This document shows, piece after piece, positions 54,435-62,948 of a DNA stretch of 64,000 bases. The position numbers and the translations under genes were made by a program. Position 1 is the stretch's first letter; each line of letters opens with the position of its first letter. Source of the DNA: an uncultured Bacteroidales bacterium (GTDB taxonomy: Bacteria > Bacteroidota > Bacteroidia > Bacteroidales > Muribaculaceae); NCBI GenBank assembly GCA_902792435.1, contig CADAZN010000001.1, forward strand, positions 277,460 to 341,459, given 5' to 3'. Under the pieces are notes generated by a model. It did not search any database and was not told where the DNA came from. It saw only the letters and a list, made by a program, of their open reading frames with translations.

Positions 54435-55106
54435 TTATTGGAATGTTTTTATATTTGTTTCTATATTAGTTGCTTGTGCATATTTCTCGAGAAGACTAGA
54501 AGTCCAATTGACCGCTTCGTCAAGTGGCATCTCGGGAGCAAAAGCATTGATATTGATTTGCACATGGCAGGTGTTGAGAGTAAACTTCGTGCGTTCCTCG
54601 TCACTCGTAGGGGTTGCCACACCTCCCAGAGCGTCACGATAAACAGGTAGTCCTTCAATATTGAGAGGTCCCCGACCAATGCCGCAATACACTTCATCCT
54701 TCTCTCCCACTCCCATCGTTAGCGTGTCACCAACGAGTTTGTCGGCATCAAGACCACTAATGGCATATCCACTTTTCACCGACACCAAATTCACGATATC
54801 AATAAGCGCCGTCAAGCGATAGAGTCCTAGCCCACGAATGATGCGTCGGCACAATGCCTCGCTAGCCACGCGGTAGCGCCCAGGATCTTTGCCCAATGCC
54901 TTATACAGGCGACGAGTGGCAGCTATGGCTGGACGCTGGTTTATGGCCAGCAACTCATAGGTTTGTGCAATCACTTCGGCCTCAGCTTCAATCTCTTGCC
55001 ACAATTCATCGCAAGTGTCGCTATTAACCACCTGAGCATGAATCATACCAATTTGTACCTGTGGGCAAATTTGCCTTATGCGTGGATCTATTTCAATATT
55101 TATCAT
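54435..55106 (-). CDS. B3/B4 tRNA-binding domain protein
   Basis: 223 residues resembling the B3/B4 editing region of phenylalanyl-tRNA synthetase beta (RRLYKALGKDPGRYRVASEA, then LYRLTALIDIVNLVSVKSGY), present as a stand-alone protein. Such proteins are thought to hydrolyse mischarged tRNA or free misactivated amino acids, though few are tested. It starts a minus-strand operon; tsaC follows after 3 bp. Divergent from the C1 peptidase gene. Confidence 0.88.
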   Translation of the reverse strand: MINIEIDPRIRQICPQVQIGMIHAQVVNSDTCDELWQEIEAEAEVIAQTYELLAINQRPAIAATRRLYKALGKDPGRYRVASEALCRRIIRGLGLYRLTALIDIVNLVSVKSGYAISGLDADKLVGDTLTMGVGEKDEVYCGIGRGPLNIEGLPVYRDALGGVATPTSDEERTKFTLNTCHVQININAFAPEMPLDEAVNWTSSLLEKYAQATNIETNIKTFQ

Positions 55107-55136
55107 TTTTTAATAGACCGAAAAATTATTTTTTTG

Positions 55137-55144
55137 CAAAAGTA
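55137..55144 (-). promoter_or_regulatory. -7 box of the B3/4-tsaC operon
   Basis: Minus strand TACTTTTG matches TAnnTTTG, 30 bp before the ATG at 55106. Confidence 0.5.
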
Positions 55145-55167
55145 ATATAAAAATCGGTTTTTTTATC

Positions 55168-55175
55168 TATTTTTG
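55168..55175 (+). promoter_or_regulatory. -7 box of the C1 peptidase gene
   Basis: TATTTTTG matches TAnnTTTG, 47 bp before the ATG at 55223 and divergent from the B3/4 promoter. Confidence 0.5.
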
Positions 55176-55222
55176 CAAAATCATTAACATGACAATATTA
55201 TTTATCATTTAATTAATACACA

Positions 55223-56422
55223 ATGAAACATCTATTTCTTACACTCATTGCTGCAAGTTTAGTATTTGGCGCAATGGCCGACGACAAAGTCGTTAACCCC
55301 GACAGCACTGGCTTCAAATTCACCGACATTAAGACAGTGAAATCTACCCCAGTTAAAGATCAGAACAAATCAGGAACATGCTGGTGCTACTCAAGCAACA
55401 CATTCTTTGAGAACGAAATTCTGCGTAAGACAGGTAAGGAAGTTCACCTGAGCGAGGGATTCGTTGTTTATCACTGCTATCTCGACAAGGCTATCAAGAA
55501 CGTCCGAATGGATGGCACTAGCAACTTTGCCGAGGGTGGTGCTGGTCTTGATGTAGCTTACGTTTGGGAGAATTACGGAATGGTTCCCAACGAGGTTTAC
55601 ACTGGCATGACCTATGGTGACAAGAAATTCAACACCGCTGAACTTACCAGCATGCTTAAAGGTATGGTTAACGTTGTTAACCAGCGCAAGCTTAAGAAAC
55701 TCACCCCATCGTGGATGGACGGCTTCAAGGGTGTTCTTGATGGATATATGGGCAAGCTCCCCGAGACTTTCACTTGGGAAGGCAAGACCTACACACCTCA
55801 AAGCTATGCAGCTTCACTGCCTTTGAACATGGACGACTACATCTCAATCACTTCGTTCACTCACCATCCATTCTACAAACCATTCATTCTTGAGGTTGCC
55901 GACAACTGGACTTGGGAGCAATCACAGAATGTTCCCCTCGATGAGCTTTGGGAGATTGCCAACTATGCTATCGAGAAGGGCTACTCAATTGCTTGGGGTG
56001 CCGACGTAAGTGAGCGTGGTTTCCAATGGCGCAAGGGTTATGCAGTTCTCGTAAAAGAGAAGACTGAGGAAGACCTAAATGGTACCGATCGTGCACGCTG
56101 GGATCAGCTTAGCGATAAGGACCGTGACGCACAGCGCTGGGAGATTAAGGGTCCAGGTAACGAGATGACTGTTACTCAGGAGAGCCGCCAAATGATGTTT
56201 GACAATAAGGAGACTACCGACGACCACGGTATGGTACTCGTTGGTACTGCTGTTGACCAGGAAGGCAACAAGTACTTCAAGGTACAGAACAGCTGGGATA
56301 CCAACCAACTTTACCACGGCTTCTTCTATGTTAGCGAGGCATTCTTCAAAGCTAAAACATTGAATATCATTGTAAACAAAGAGGCGATCCCCGCTAAGAT
56401 TGCAAAGAAGATGGGTCTCTAA
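55223..56422 (+). CDS. Exported C1 (bleomycin hydrolase-like) aminopeptidase
   Basis: 399 residues with a signal peptide (about 1-19). Papain-fold triad: Gln47 and Cys53 in QNKSGTCWCYSS, His335 in DDHGMVLVG, Asn356 in VQNSWDT. The overall pattern (KSTPVKDQNKSGTCW, then ADVSERGFQWRKG) matches bleomycin hydrolase/PepC-type aminopeptidases, here exported, as is common in Bacteroidales. It probably trims dietary or host peptides in the periplasm. Followed by a dispersed repeat and a strong terminator. Confidence 0.9.
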   Translation: MKHLFLTLIAASLVFGAMADDKVVNPDSTGFKFTDIKTVKSTPVKDQNKSGTCWCYSSNTFFENEILRKTGKEVHLSEGFVVYHCYLDKAIKNVRMDGTSNFAEGGAGLDVAYVWENYGMVPNEVYTGMTYGDKKFNTAELTSMLKGMVNVVNQRKLKKLTPSWMDGFKGVLDGYMGKLPETFTWEGKTYTPQSYAASLPLNMDDYISITSFTHHPFYKPFILEVADNWTWEQSQNVPLDELWEIANYAIEKGYSIAWGADVSERGFQWRKGYAVLVKEKTEEDLNGTDRARWDQLSDKDRDAQRWEIKGPGNEMTVTQESRQMMFDNKETTDDHGMVLVGTAVDQEGNKYFKVQNSWDTNQLYHGFFYVSEAFFKAKTLNIIVNKEAIPAKIAKKMGL

Positions 56423-56424
56423 TT

Positions 56425-56458
56425 AATGCATAATTCATAATGCATAATGCACAATGCA
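56425..56458 (+). repeat. Dispersed CATAAT-type repeat after the C1 peptidase gene
   Basis: Contains AATGCATAATTCATAATGCA, identical to the repeat at 11295-11319 (minus), plus one further CATAATG unit. It sits between the stop codon and a GC-rich hairpin in both places. Confidence 0.75.
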
Positions 56459-56490
56459 AACAAAAGCGCTCCGAGGAGCGCTTTTGTTTT
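56458..56490 (+). terminator. Terminator of the C1 peptidase gene
   Basis: AAACAAAAGCGCTC (56458-56471) pairs with GAGCGCTTTTGTTT (56476-56489), followed by T's. Confidence 0.9.
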
Positions 56491-56512
56491 TCAATAAAGA
56501 ATGTGATTTTTA

Positions 56513-56923
56513 TCAGTCGATTATGGTTGCAACTATTTTTCGTGGGCCACCGTGGTTGCGATATTCGCACAGATAGATGCCTTGCCATGTGCCCAAGTTG
56601 AGACGGCCGCCTGTTATGGGAATGTTGAGCGACACACCGCTTATTATGCTTTTGGCATGGCTAGGCATATCGTCGCTGCCCTCCATTGTGTGAAGGTAGA
56701 GAGGGTTGTCTTCAGGCACCATTTCGTTCATTATAAACTCTAAGTCGTGGCGCACATCGGGGTCATAGTTCTCGCTTATAGCCAGACCGCAACTAGTGTG
56801 CTTGACCATGAGATTAAGCAAGCCAACATCGGGCAACGGCCCAATATTCCTTTCAATCTCACTCGTAATCAAGTGAAAACCACGAGGGCGTGCCTGTAAC
56901 GAAAATTCTACTTGCCTTATCAT
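56513..56923 (-). CDS. YjbQ family protein (secondary thiamine-phosphate synthase type)
   Basis: 136 residues, the usual length of the YjbQ/UPF0047 family. Hallmarks: GLLNLMVKHTSCGLAISEN, an HD pair in DVRHDLE, and NLGTWQGIYLCEYRNHGGPR. Members are annotated as secondary thiamine-phosphate synthases because they complement thiE mutants, but their main role is uncertain. The gene starts 3 bp after the ABC-F stop and is probably co-transcribed. A ThiE-like protein is also encoded at 28536. Confidence 0.9.
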   Translation of the reverse strand: MIRQVEFSLQARPRGFHLITSEIERNIGPLPDVGLLNLMVKHTSCGLAISENYDPDVRHDLEFIMNEMVPEDNPLYLHTMEGSDDMPSHAKSIISGVSLNIPITGGRLNLGTWQGIYLCEYRNHGGPRKIVATIID

Positions 56924-56926
56924 CGC

Positions 56927-58855
56927 TTATTCATTCTTTATGTTTTCCAAATCTTCGCTGGCTTGTTCCCACTGAGCCATAACATCCTCAAGCTGGGAGT
57001 TCAAAGTAGCATGCTTGGTATAGATTTCGGGGTCGGAGGCGTTGCCTTGGGCCAATTGAGCCTCAATCTCGGCAATCGCCGCCTCGGTGTCGGCAATCTG
57101 TTGCTCAAGGGTTTTCACGCGCTTCTCGGCACGTCGCACCTCACGCTCATGCTCCTTTTGCTCCTGATAGCTGAGTTTGGAAGCAGTGACAACCTTTTCC
57201 TGCTGTGGAGCAATGGTTTTATCCTTTATCTCCAGTTCTTGAAGCGATTGTATTTTCTTCTTCTCGAGGAATTCGTAGATACCACAAAGATGCTCACGCA
57301 CTCGATGGTTTCCAAACTCATAGACCTTGCTCACAAGTCCGTCGAGGAAGTCGCGATCGTGCGATACCACAATCACCGTTCCATCGAAGTCGGCAAGGGC
57401 ACTCTTGAGGATATCCTTTGTGCGCATATCCAGGTGGTTGGTAGGCTCGTCGAGAATAAGCAAGTTCACTGGTTGCAGCAAGAGTTTGAGCATTGCCAGT
57501 CGCGCTTTCTCACCACCCGAGAGCACTTTAACCTTCTTCTCGCTAGCCTCGCCGCCAAACATGAAAGCTCCCAGCAGGTCGTTGATGCGTGAGCGGATGT
57601 CGCCCACTGCCTCATAATCAATGGTGTCGAAAACGGTTATCTCCTGGTCAAGCAATTGAGCTTGATTTTGAGCGAAGTACCCCACCTTCACGTTATGGCC
57701 TATTGTGAGATTGCCATCAAAAGGAATCTCGTTCATGATGCACTTCACGAGAGTTGACTTGCCGGCGCCATTCTTGCCCACAAATGCCACCTTCTCGCCA
57801 CGCTTGATAGTGAACGTAACATCGTTGAACACGTTGAGCGAGCCATAACTTTTTGCAACATCCTCGGCAATCACTGGATAGTCGCCAGAGCGAGGCGCTG
57901 GAGGGAACTTGAGGCGCAGACGCGAGTTGTCGACCTCGTCAATCTCGATGCGCTCCACCTTGGCAAGCTGCTTGATGCGACTCTGCACTTGCACTGCCTT
58001 GGTTGCCTTATAGCGGAACTTCTCGATAAAGTCCTCGGTATCTTGAATCATTTTCTGCTGGTTGTCGTAGGCACGGCGTTGTTGCTCAAGTCGCTCCTTG
58101 CGAAGCTCCACAAAGTGAGAATAATTGACTTGATAGTCATAAATCTTACCCAGCGAAATCTCGATGGTGCGTGTTGTCACGTTGTCGATAAACGCTCGGT
58201 CGTGGCTCACAAGCAGCAAGGCACCGCGGCGAGTCTTGAGGAAGTCCTCAAGCCACTGGATTGACTCAATGTCGAGGTGGTTGGTAGGCTCGTCGAGCAA
58301 CAGCACGTCAGGGCGCTGGAGCAATAGCTTTGCAATCTCAACACGCATGCGCCATCCCCCGCTGAATTCGCTCGTGTGACGCGAAAAGTCACTGCGCTCA
58401 AAACCAAGACCCAGCAAAGTCTTCTCAAGTTCGGCTTCATAATTCTCGCTCTGCATCATGGCACGCACGTCGGTCTTCTCCGAAAGTCGCTCAAGTAGAG
58501 CCTGGTATTCGTCGCTGTCATAGTCGGTGCGACGAGCTATTTCCTCGTTGATGGCATCGATTTCACGGTCGAGTTCCTTCACGTGGTCGAATGCCTTGGC
58601 AGCCTCCTCGCGCAGAGTGCAGTCATCTACGAGGCGCATCTGCTGCGGCAGGTAGCCAATTGTCACGTCGCTAGGCTTAGAGACACTGCCAGCTGTAGGT
58701 GCCTGCAGTCCTGCGATAATCTTGAGCATCGTTGACTTACCTGCACCATTCTTGCCAACAAGAGCGATGCGGTCGTTCTTGTTGATCACATAATTTATAT
58801 TGTCAAATAGTGGCCGAGCGCTAAACTCAACCTTCAAATTCTGAATGGAAATCAT
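56927..58855 (-). CDS. ABC-F family ATPase
   Basis: 642 residues with two ABC ATPase domains and no membrane segments. Walker A GKNGAGKST occurs twice; signatures are FSGGWRMRVEIAKLL and LSGGEKARLAMLKLL; Walker B VLLLDEPTNHLD and LLILDEPTNHLD. A basic inter-domain linker (~250-300) and a C-terminal coiled coil (~545-640) are present. ABC-F proteins bind the ribosomal E site and relieve stalled translation; some confer antibiotic resistance. This looks like a housekeeping Uup/YdiF-type member. Confidence 0.93.
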   Translation of the reverse strand: MISIQNLKVEFSARPLFDNINYVINKNDRIALVGKNGAGKSTMLKIIAGLQAPTAGSVSKPSDVTIGYLPQQMRLVDDCTLREEAAKAFDHVKELDREIDAINEEIARRTDYDSDEYQALLERLSEKTDVRAMMQSENYEAELEKTLLGLGFERSDFSRHTSEFSGGWRMRVEIAKLLLQRPDVLLLDEPTNHLDIESIQWLEDFLKTRRGALLLVSHDRAFIDNVTTRTIEISLGKIYDYQVNYSHFVELRKERLEQQRRAYDNQQKMIQDTEDFIEKFRYKATKAVQVQSRIKQLAKVERIEIDEVDNSRLRLKFPPAPRSGDYPVIAEDVAKSYGSLNVFNDVTFTIKRGEKVAFVGKNGAGKSTLVKCIMNEIPFDGNLTIGHNVKVGYFAQNQAQLLDQEITVFDTIDYEAVGDIRSRINDLLGAFMFGGEASEKKVKVLSGGEKARLAMLKLLLQPVNLLILDEPTNHLDMRTKDILKSALADFDGTVIVVSHDRDFLDGLVSKVYEFGNHRVREHLCGIYEFLEKKKIQSLQELEIKDKTIAPQQEKVVTASKLSYQEQKEHEREVRRAEKRVKTLEQQIADTEAAIAEIEAQLAQGNASDPEIYTKHATLNSQLEDVMAQWEQASEDLENIKNE

Positions 58856-58877
58856 CGTCGCATTCTAAAAAACGCCA

Positions 58878-58885
58878 CAAATTTA
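58878..58885 (-). promoter_or_regulatory. -7 box of the ABC-F gene
   Basis: Minus strand TAAATTTG matches TAnnTTTG, 22 bp before the ATG at 58855. Confidence 0.5.
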
Positions 58886-59232
58886 CACAATTTTTATCAT
58901 ACGATTAAATACAATTAAGAACAATTTAGTTTGATGCCAGTTATTGATACCGAGAACTTGCACAACATAAAAACAACTTATACTGGACTCACCTGACTCA
59001 CTGGACTCACCTGACTCACTGGACTCACCTGACTCACCTGACTCACTGGACAGGAGTGGATAAGAGTGGTAGAATGTCAATGAACGCACATGTGCGCAAA
59101 GGTAGTGGTTGAGAAAGAAGAAAACAACATTAAAAAATGCGTGTTATGCAGACCATATAGGTTGTGTCATTGTTGTGGCTTACACATAACAGTTAAATGA
59201 TGTTAAACAGAAACTGCTTTTGTCGCTTTTAC
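58886..59232. other. Intergenic region with minisatellite
   Basis: About 350 bp with no convincing gene. It holds the 9-bp repeat (58982-59053), the 12-bp palindrome CGCACATGTGCG (59085-59096) and, on the minus strand, TTG-N20-TACCTTTG (59097-59127), a promoter-like pair pointing toward ABC-F. A minus-strand frame at 58883-59089 reads Ser/Glu/Gly repeats, but its GTG start would leave almost no leader, so I do not call it. Confidence 0.5.
58982..59053. repeat. 9-bp minisatellite, eight units
   Basis: Units of ACTGGACTC (A) and ACCTGACTC (B) in the order A-B-A-B-A-B-B-A', the last ending in CAG. The unit length is three codons, so any reading frame across it stays open; on the minus strand it reads Glu-Ser-Ser/Glu-Ser-Gly. 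Confidence 0.9.
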
Positions 59233-59263
59233 TTGTCAAATTGTAAAGTAAACTTTACATTTG
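59233..59263 (+). promoter_or_regulatory. Promoter with palindromic operator for the membrane protein/HTH operon
   Basis: TTG (59233-59235), 20 bp, TACATTTG (59256-59263). Within it lies the perfect palindrome TGTAAAGTAAACTTTACA (59242-59259), filling the spacer and overlapping the -7 box. A protein bound there would block transcription. The HTH regulator encoded second in the operon is the likely candidate. Confidence 0.7.
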
Positions 59264-59292
59264 CAACAAAATAACCAATAAACAGCAAAATC

Positions 59293-59781
59293 ATGAAATC
59301 AAATTATCTATTTCCCACAGTGTACAAGAAAATTGGCTGGGTGTTGTTTGTCCCCTTTGCCATAATTGGAATTATTTTTCTTGCCGACAGCAGCTTGTTG
59401 CCTGAGATAAAATGGAACCCAATTGTGCTATATACAGGTTCTCAGTTGACCGACCACGGTCAAGTGCCAGGTGAGTTCTTTAAGACCATTAACGATGACA
59501 TGATAGAAGAAATCATAGTGTGGGGGCTTGCGATAGCATTGTCGCTCATAGCCTTCTCACGAGAGAAAGATGAAGACGAACTGGTTGAGCACTTGCGCGC
59601 AAAGTCGCTTGTGTGGTCACTTAAGGCTAATGTGGTATTGCTTATTGTTGCCACATTTATATTATATTCCGACTACTACGTTACTTTTGCATGGATATAC
59701 ATGTTCAGCGTGTTCTTGCTGTTTATCATCAAGTTTGAGATAGAGTTATACCGTTTTCGTCACAGCAGTCATGAAGAATAA
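59293..59781 (+). CDS. Small multi-pass membrane protein
   Basis: 162 residues with four hydrophobic segments (about 13-31, 72-86, 112-125 and 130-148) and a 40-residue loop after the first. The C-terminus is cytoplasmic and charged. No recognised domain. It overlaps the HTH regulator gene by 11 bp; a small membrane protein paired with a short XRE regulator is a recurring two-gene module in bacteria, often with the regulator controlling the pair. Function unknown. Confidence 0.75.
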   Translation: MKSNYLFPTVYKKIGWVLFVPFAIIGIIFLADSSLLPEIKWNPIVLYTGSQLTDHGQVPGEFFKTINDDMIEEIIVWGLAIALSLIAFSREKDEDELVEHLRAKSLVWSLKANVVLLIVATFILYSDYYVTFAWIYMFSVFLLFIIKFEIELYRFRHSSHEE

Positions 59782-59971
59782 TATAAGAATAGAGCGCGCT
59801 ATCGTGCGCATGACACAGCAGCAACTTGCCGAGGCGGTAAAAGTGAGCCGCCAGACCATCAATGCAATAGAGGCCGGCAAATATGTGCCCTCGGCAGTTC
59901 TTGCTTTGAAGATTGCCCAGACCTTTGGCAAACCAGTGGAAGCCATCTTCGCTCTTGAAGATAATGATTGA
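59771..59971 (+). CDS. Short XRE-type HTH regulator
   Basis: 66 residues that are almost only a helix-turn-helix domain: RMTQQQLAEAVKVSRQTINA is the HTH, followed by EAGKYVPSAVLALKIAQTFG. It resembles the short YozG-like regulators of membrane-protein pairs. It overlaps the upstream membrane protein gene by 11 bp. The palindrome at 59242-59259 in the operon promoter is its probable binding site, giving autoregulation; this is inference. Confidence 0.9.
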   Translation: MKNNIRIERAIVRMTQQQLAEAVKVSRQTINAIEAGKYVPSAVLALKIAQTFGKPVEAIFALEDND

Positions 59972-60004
59972 CAAATAGTTCTTTAACTCCTAAAACTTCG
60001 AATT

Positions 60005-62317
60005 ATGGAATTCATCCCATTAGTTATAATTCTAATAATGGTCTTGATAGGTGTGTTAGTCTATGTGATTAGCTCCATCAAGGACCTGAACAGAAGAATG
60101 GAATCATTTGGTTCCATGCTCAGTCGTTTTATCGAGGAACAAAATAATCCTGCTTCGGAACCAGAAAATGAATTAACAGCAGAACCAACTCTCGCTAATG
60201 AACCACCAGTGGTTGTTCCATCGATTCCTGTCATGGAGACACCTCCACCATTGCCTGTAACTATTGCGACTCAAGAACCGGTTGCCGCTGCCATGCCTGC
60301 GCCTCAACCAGTGGAGATGGATGTATATAACGAACCAGTCGAGGAACCTGCTGGTAAAACCATCGAAGAACTCGCCGAGGAACCTGTAAAGCAAAAGCGC
60401 AACTTCGAGAAGTTCATTGGTGAGAATCTCTTTGGCAAGATTGGCATTGTGGTGCTGATAATTGGCGTGGGATTCTTTGTCAAGTATGCCATCGACAAGA
60501 ACTGGATAAACGAGACCACTCGCACCATCTTGGGCTACATGCTGAGTGGCGCACTGCTTGGCATCGGGTACAAGTTGCACAAGAAGTATCGCACCTACAG
60601 CTCGCTGCTGGCAGGTGGTGCCTTCGGTGTCGCCTATGTAACTACTGCTGTTGCTTTCCATTACTACCACTTGTTTAGCTCAACCGTAGCATTTGCCATA
60701 CTAGTGGGAACCACAGCGCTGATGACCGCTTTAGCTTGGATTACCGACAAACGCGAACTTGCCACTATTGCCCTTGTGGGTGGCTTCATTGCTCCATTTA
60801 TTGCCAGCAATGGAGATGGCAACATGACGGTGCTGTGCACCTACCTATTAATACTTAACGTGGGCATGGCGGTTGTTGCTTTCAAGAAACGCTGGAGCGA
60901 ACTTCCCCTGCTAGGTGCTGTCGCTACATGGGTGATCTTGACTGTAATGTGGTCATCGGAAACACTGAAATTGATCCGTCTAATAGCATTTGATACAGCA
61001 TTTTTCTTGCTCTTCACGGTTTCTATTACTCGCACTTTGTGTACGTTGCCAAAGAGCAAGTTCTCGGGCCTGCTATGCACAGGCCTTGTGATTAATTGCT
61101 TCATCTATTATCTGCACGTTCATGTTCACATGACCGATTTAGATTGGAACTTATACATGCATCAATTGCCAAATTATCACGGTTTGGAATCAATGGGCAT
61201 AGCGTTGTGCTGTGGCATGGTTGTGGCATTGCTGTGGAAAAAACGTGACCAATGGCGCACGGCATTCCATTCTCATTTGTCGCTCACAATGGCTTTTATT
61301 GCCTTAGCAATGGCCGAGCAGTTTGCCGAGTTCTCTGTTTTCTTGAACATGTGGGCAATCTATGCCACAATTCTGTTCTACCTGTGGACTCAATCACGAA
61401 TTAAGTCGCTAGCTATTGGCAGCTTTGTAATGATGTGCATTACTCTAGTGGGATGTTTCTTGTTCTTCCTTTGGAACCCTATGGGGTCACGCATCTTTGC
61501 CAACCATCTATTTATTACGTCAATAATCTACTCGGCATGCGCTTTGCTAGTTGCTGTGCTTATCGATCGCAATTTCCGTGATCTGTGCTCTGGCCTAAGC
61601 ATTGACTGGAAAGCTTTGTGTGCCCTTTCCTACGCTACTGGCATCATTGTGTTCTACAAGGCGTTTGTTTCGGAATTTGTCAATCATATGGATGACATGA
61701 AAGCTCTCAAGATGACTGCGATGTTTACCGCCTTTGTACTGTTGGGTTTATGGGTGGCATTCCACAAGCGTGCGAAGATGAAAGAATATTCGTTTGTCTA
61801 CATGGTGGTGATGCTGCTTAGCGTGACGACATTAGTGGTAAGTGTCCTATTTGAGACACACATGAATCATTGGATTAGTTGGATTAATGCAGTTGTGGTA
61901 ATTGCCACTATCGCTGCAGTGACATGGCAATACAGCCGCCAGCAAGAATACAGCAGCACAGGATTCGTTGTTTTCCTCAATGCTATGATTACTATCTTGA
62001 CTGTAGCTGTGGCGCGACTGCTATTGTTGCAATGTGGTGTGCAAGATTTCAGTGCTGGCCTGTCGCTATCGCTTGCTACTGCTGGTGTGGGGCAGATGGT
62101 TGCAGGAATGCGCATGCACCGCAAGGATCTGCGCATCATCAGCCTCGTGACCTTTGCGCTCGTAATTGGCAAACTCATCATCTACGACCTGTGGAAGATG
62201 CCAGCTGTGGGCAAGATTGTGACCTTCATTATCCTGGGTATAGTACTGCTAGTTCTCTCATTCATGTACCAGCGCCTGAAGAACGTGCTTTTTGATAACG
62301 ATTCCAACAGAAATTAA
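60005..62317 (+). CDS. DUF2339 multi-pass membrane protein
   Basis: 770 residues. N-terminal helix (3-22), a Pro/Glu-rich disordered stretch (50-130), then about 20 transmembrane helices. The start of the membrane part (FIGENLFGKIGIVVLIIGVG, then KYAIDKNWINETTRTILGYM) is the signature of DUF2339, found in many Gram-negative bacteria without a known function. It starts 33 bp after the HTH gene and may belong to the same operon. Its size suggests a transporter or a large membrane platform, but no motif tells which. Confidence 0.88.
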   Translation: MEFIPLVIILIMVLIGVLVYVISSIKDLNRRMESFGSMLSRFIEEQNNPASEPENELTAEPTLANEPPVVVPSIPVMETPPPLPVTIATQEPVAAAMPAPQPVEMDVYNEPVEEPAGKTIEELAEEPVKQKRNFEKFIGENLFGKIGIVVLIIGVGFFVKYAIDKNWINETTRTILGYMLSGALLGIGYKLHKKYRTYSSLLAGGAFGVAYVTTAVAFHYYHLFSSTVAFAILVGTTALMTALAWITDKRELATIALVGGFIAPFIASNGDGNMTVLCTYLLILNVGMAVVAFKKRWSELPLLGAVATWVILTVMWSSETLKLIRLIAFDTAFFLLFTVSITRTLCTLPKSKFSGLLCTGLVINCFIYYLHVHVHMTDLDWNLYMHQLPNYHGLESMGIALCCGMVVALLWKKRDQWRTAFHSHLSLTMAFIALAMAEQFAEFSVFLNMWAIYATILFYLWTQSRIKSLAIGSFVMMCITLVGCFLFFLWNPMGSRIFANHLFITSIIYSACALLVAVLIDRNFRDLCSGLSIDWKALCALSYATGIIVFYKAFVSEFVNHMDDMKALKMTAMFTAFVLLGLWVAFHKRAKMKEYSFVYMVVMLLSVTTLVVSVLFETHMNHWISWINAVVVIATIAAVTWQYSRQQEYSSTGFVVFLNAMITILTVAVARLLLLQCGVQDFSAGLSLSLATAGVGQMVAGMRMHRKDLRIISLVTFALVIGKLIIYDLWKMPAVGKIVTFIILGIVLLVLSFMYQRLKNVLFDNDSNRN

Positions 62318-62475
62318 TTACAAAGAAATGTTTTTGATGGCTCATGGACGTTTTTTGACAAGAATCACATCTATGAAGGCTAGAACTCCGAGAAACTACA
62401 AAAGTATCTAAAAGCAGAATAAAAAAAACTAACGTTAATATAATCTCACAAAGTTGCACCTTAGGGTGTCGAAAA

Positions 62476-62495
62476 GCCAGCTCACGCTGGATGGC
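62476..62495 (+). terminator. Possible terminator after the DUF2339 gene
   Basis: CCAGC (62477-62481) pairs with GCTGG (62486-62490), extended by GCC/GGC with a 2-base bulge, and is followed by ATTCTTTTG. Weak; it lies 160 bp past the stop. Confidence 0.35.
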
Positions 62496-62514
62496 ATTCT
62501 TTTGTGACAAAAAC

Positions 62515-62545
62515 TTGTATGTCACTAAAATAACCACTATTTTTG
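62515..62545 (+). promoter_or_regulatory. Promoter of the first small lipoprotein gene
   Basis: TTG (62515-62517), 20 bp, TATTTTTG (62538-62545). It is part of the leader duplicated at 63858-63896. Confidence 0.6.
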
Positions 62546-62575
62546 CCGATGGCAGAAAACAGATTGAATTATGGC
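62537..62575 (+). repeat. Duplicated promoter-leader, copy 1
   Basis: 39 bp matching 63858-63896 at 37 positions. It runs from the -7 box through GATGGCAGAAAACAGATTGA to ATGGC of the following gene. Both copies place a start codon at the same distance from the box. Confidence 0.9.
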
Positions 62576-62929
62576 AAAACTAAGATTACATATAATTCTT
62601 GCAATAGCTTGTTTGGGCTTGTTGCATTCGTGCAGTTGCAGTACAAGACAAGAAGTCAAGGAGGATGAAGTTCTGTCTTTCTCTGTTACTACATGTGTCA
62701 AGAATCCTGAAGGTTTTGTTTATGAAGACACAATCGTCAATTATGATGGCGGTGAATATAGACCTTTTAAAATTCTTCGATTCGTGCTGTTTTTGATAGA
62801 AAAATCGTTATTAAAGACAATTTGCTCCATGACAGCAAATTTACGGACTTAAACGGCAAGAAATTTAACAACAAAAACGGGAACTTTTACGTTCAAGAAA
62901 ATGATACACTGCTGATTTATAAATTCTGA
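62571..62929 (+). pseudogene. Small lipoprotein gene broken by a frameshift
   Basis: The first frame starts at the ATG at 62571 with a lipoprotein signal (LLHSCSCS) and stops at 62852 after 93 residues. From about 62770 a second frame, one base back, carries on with a normal-looking protein: NSSIRAVFDRKIVIKDNLLH and on to LLIYKF and a TGA at 62927. Adding one A to the run of four A at 62768-62771 would join the two into a lipoprotein of ~119 residues. The slip site does not fit a programmed -1 heptamer in the reading frame. So this is either a recent loss-of-function mutation or a sequencing error. No known family. Confidence 0.7.
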
Positions 62930-62948
62930 TTAATTGTCATTTTTGCTT

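Noticed and set aside
58883-59089. Ser/Glu/Gly-repeat minus-strand frame as a gene
   Set aside because: It needs a GTG start almost at the expected transcription start and its sequence is mostly the minisatellite.
62760-62780. Programmed -1 frameshift in the small lipoprotein gene
   Set aside because: In the reading frame the codons are TTT AAA ATT, which does not fit the X XXY YYZ phase. A lost A is simpler.
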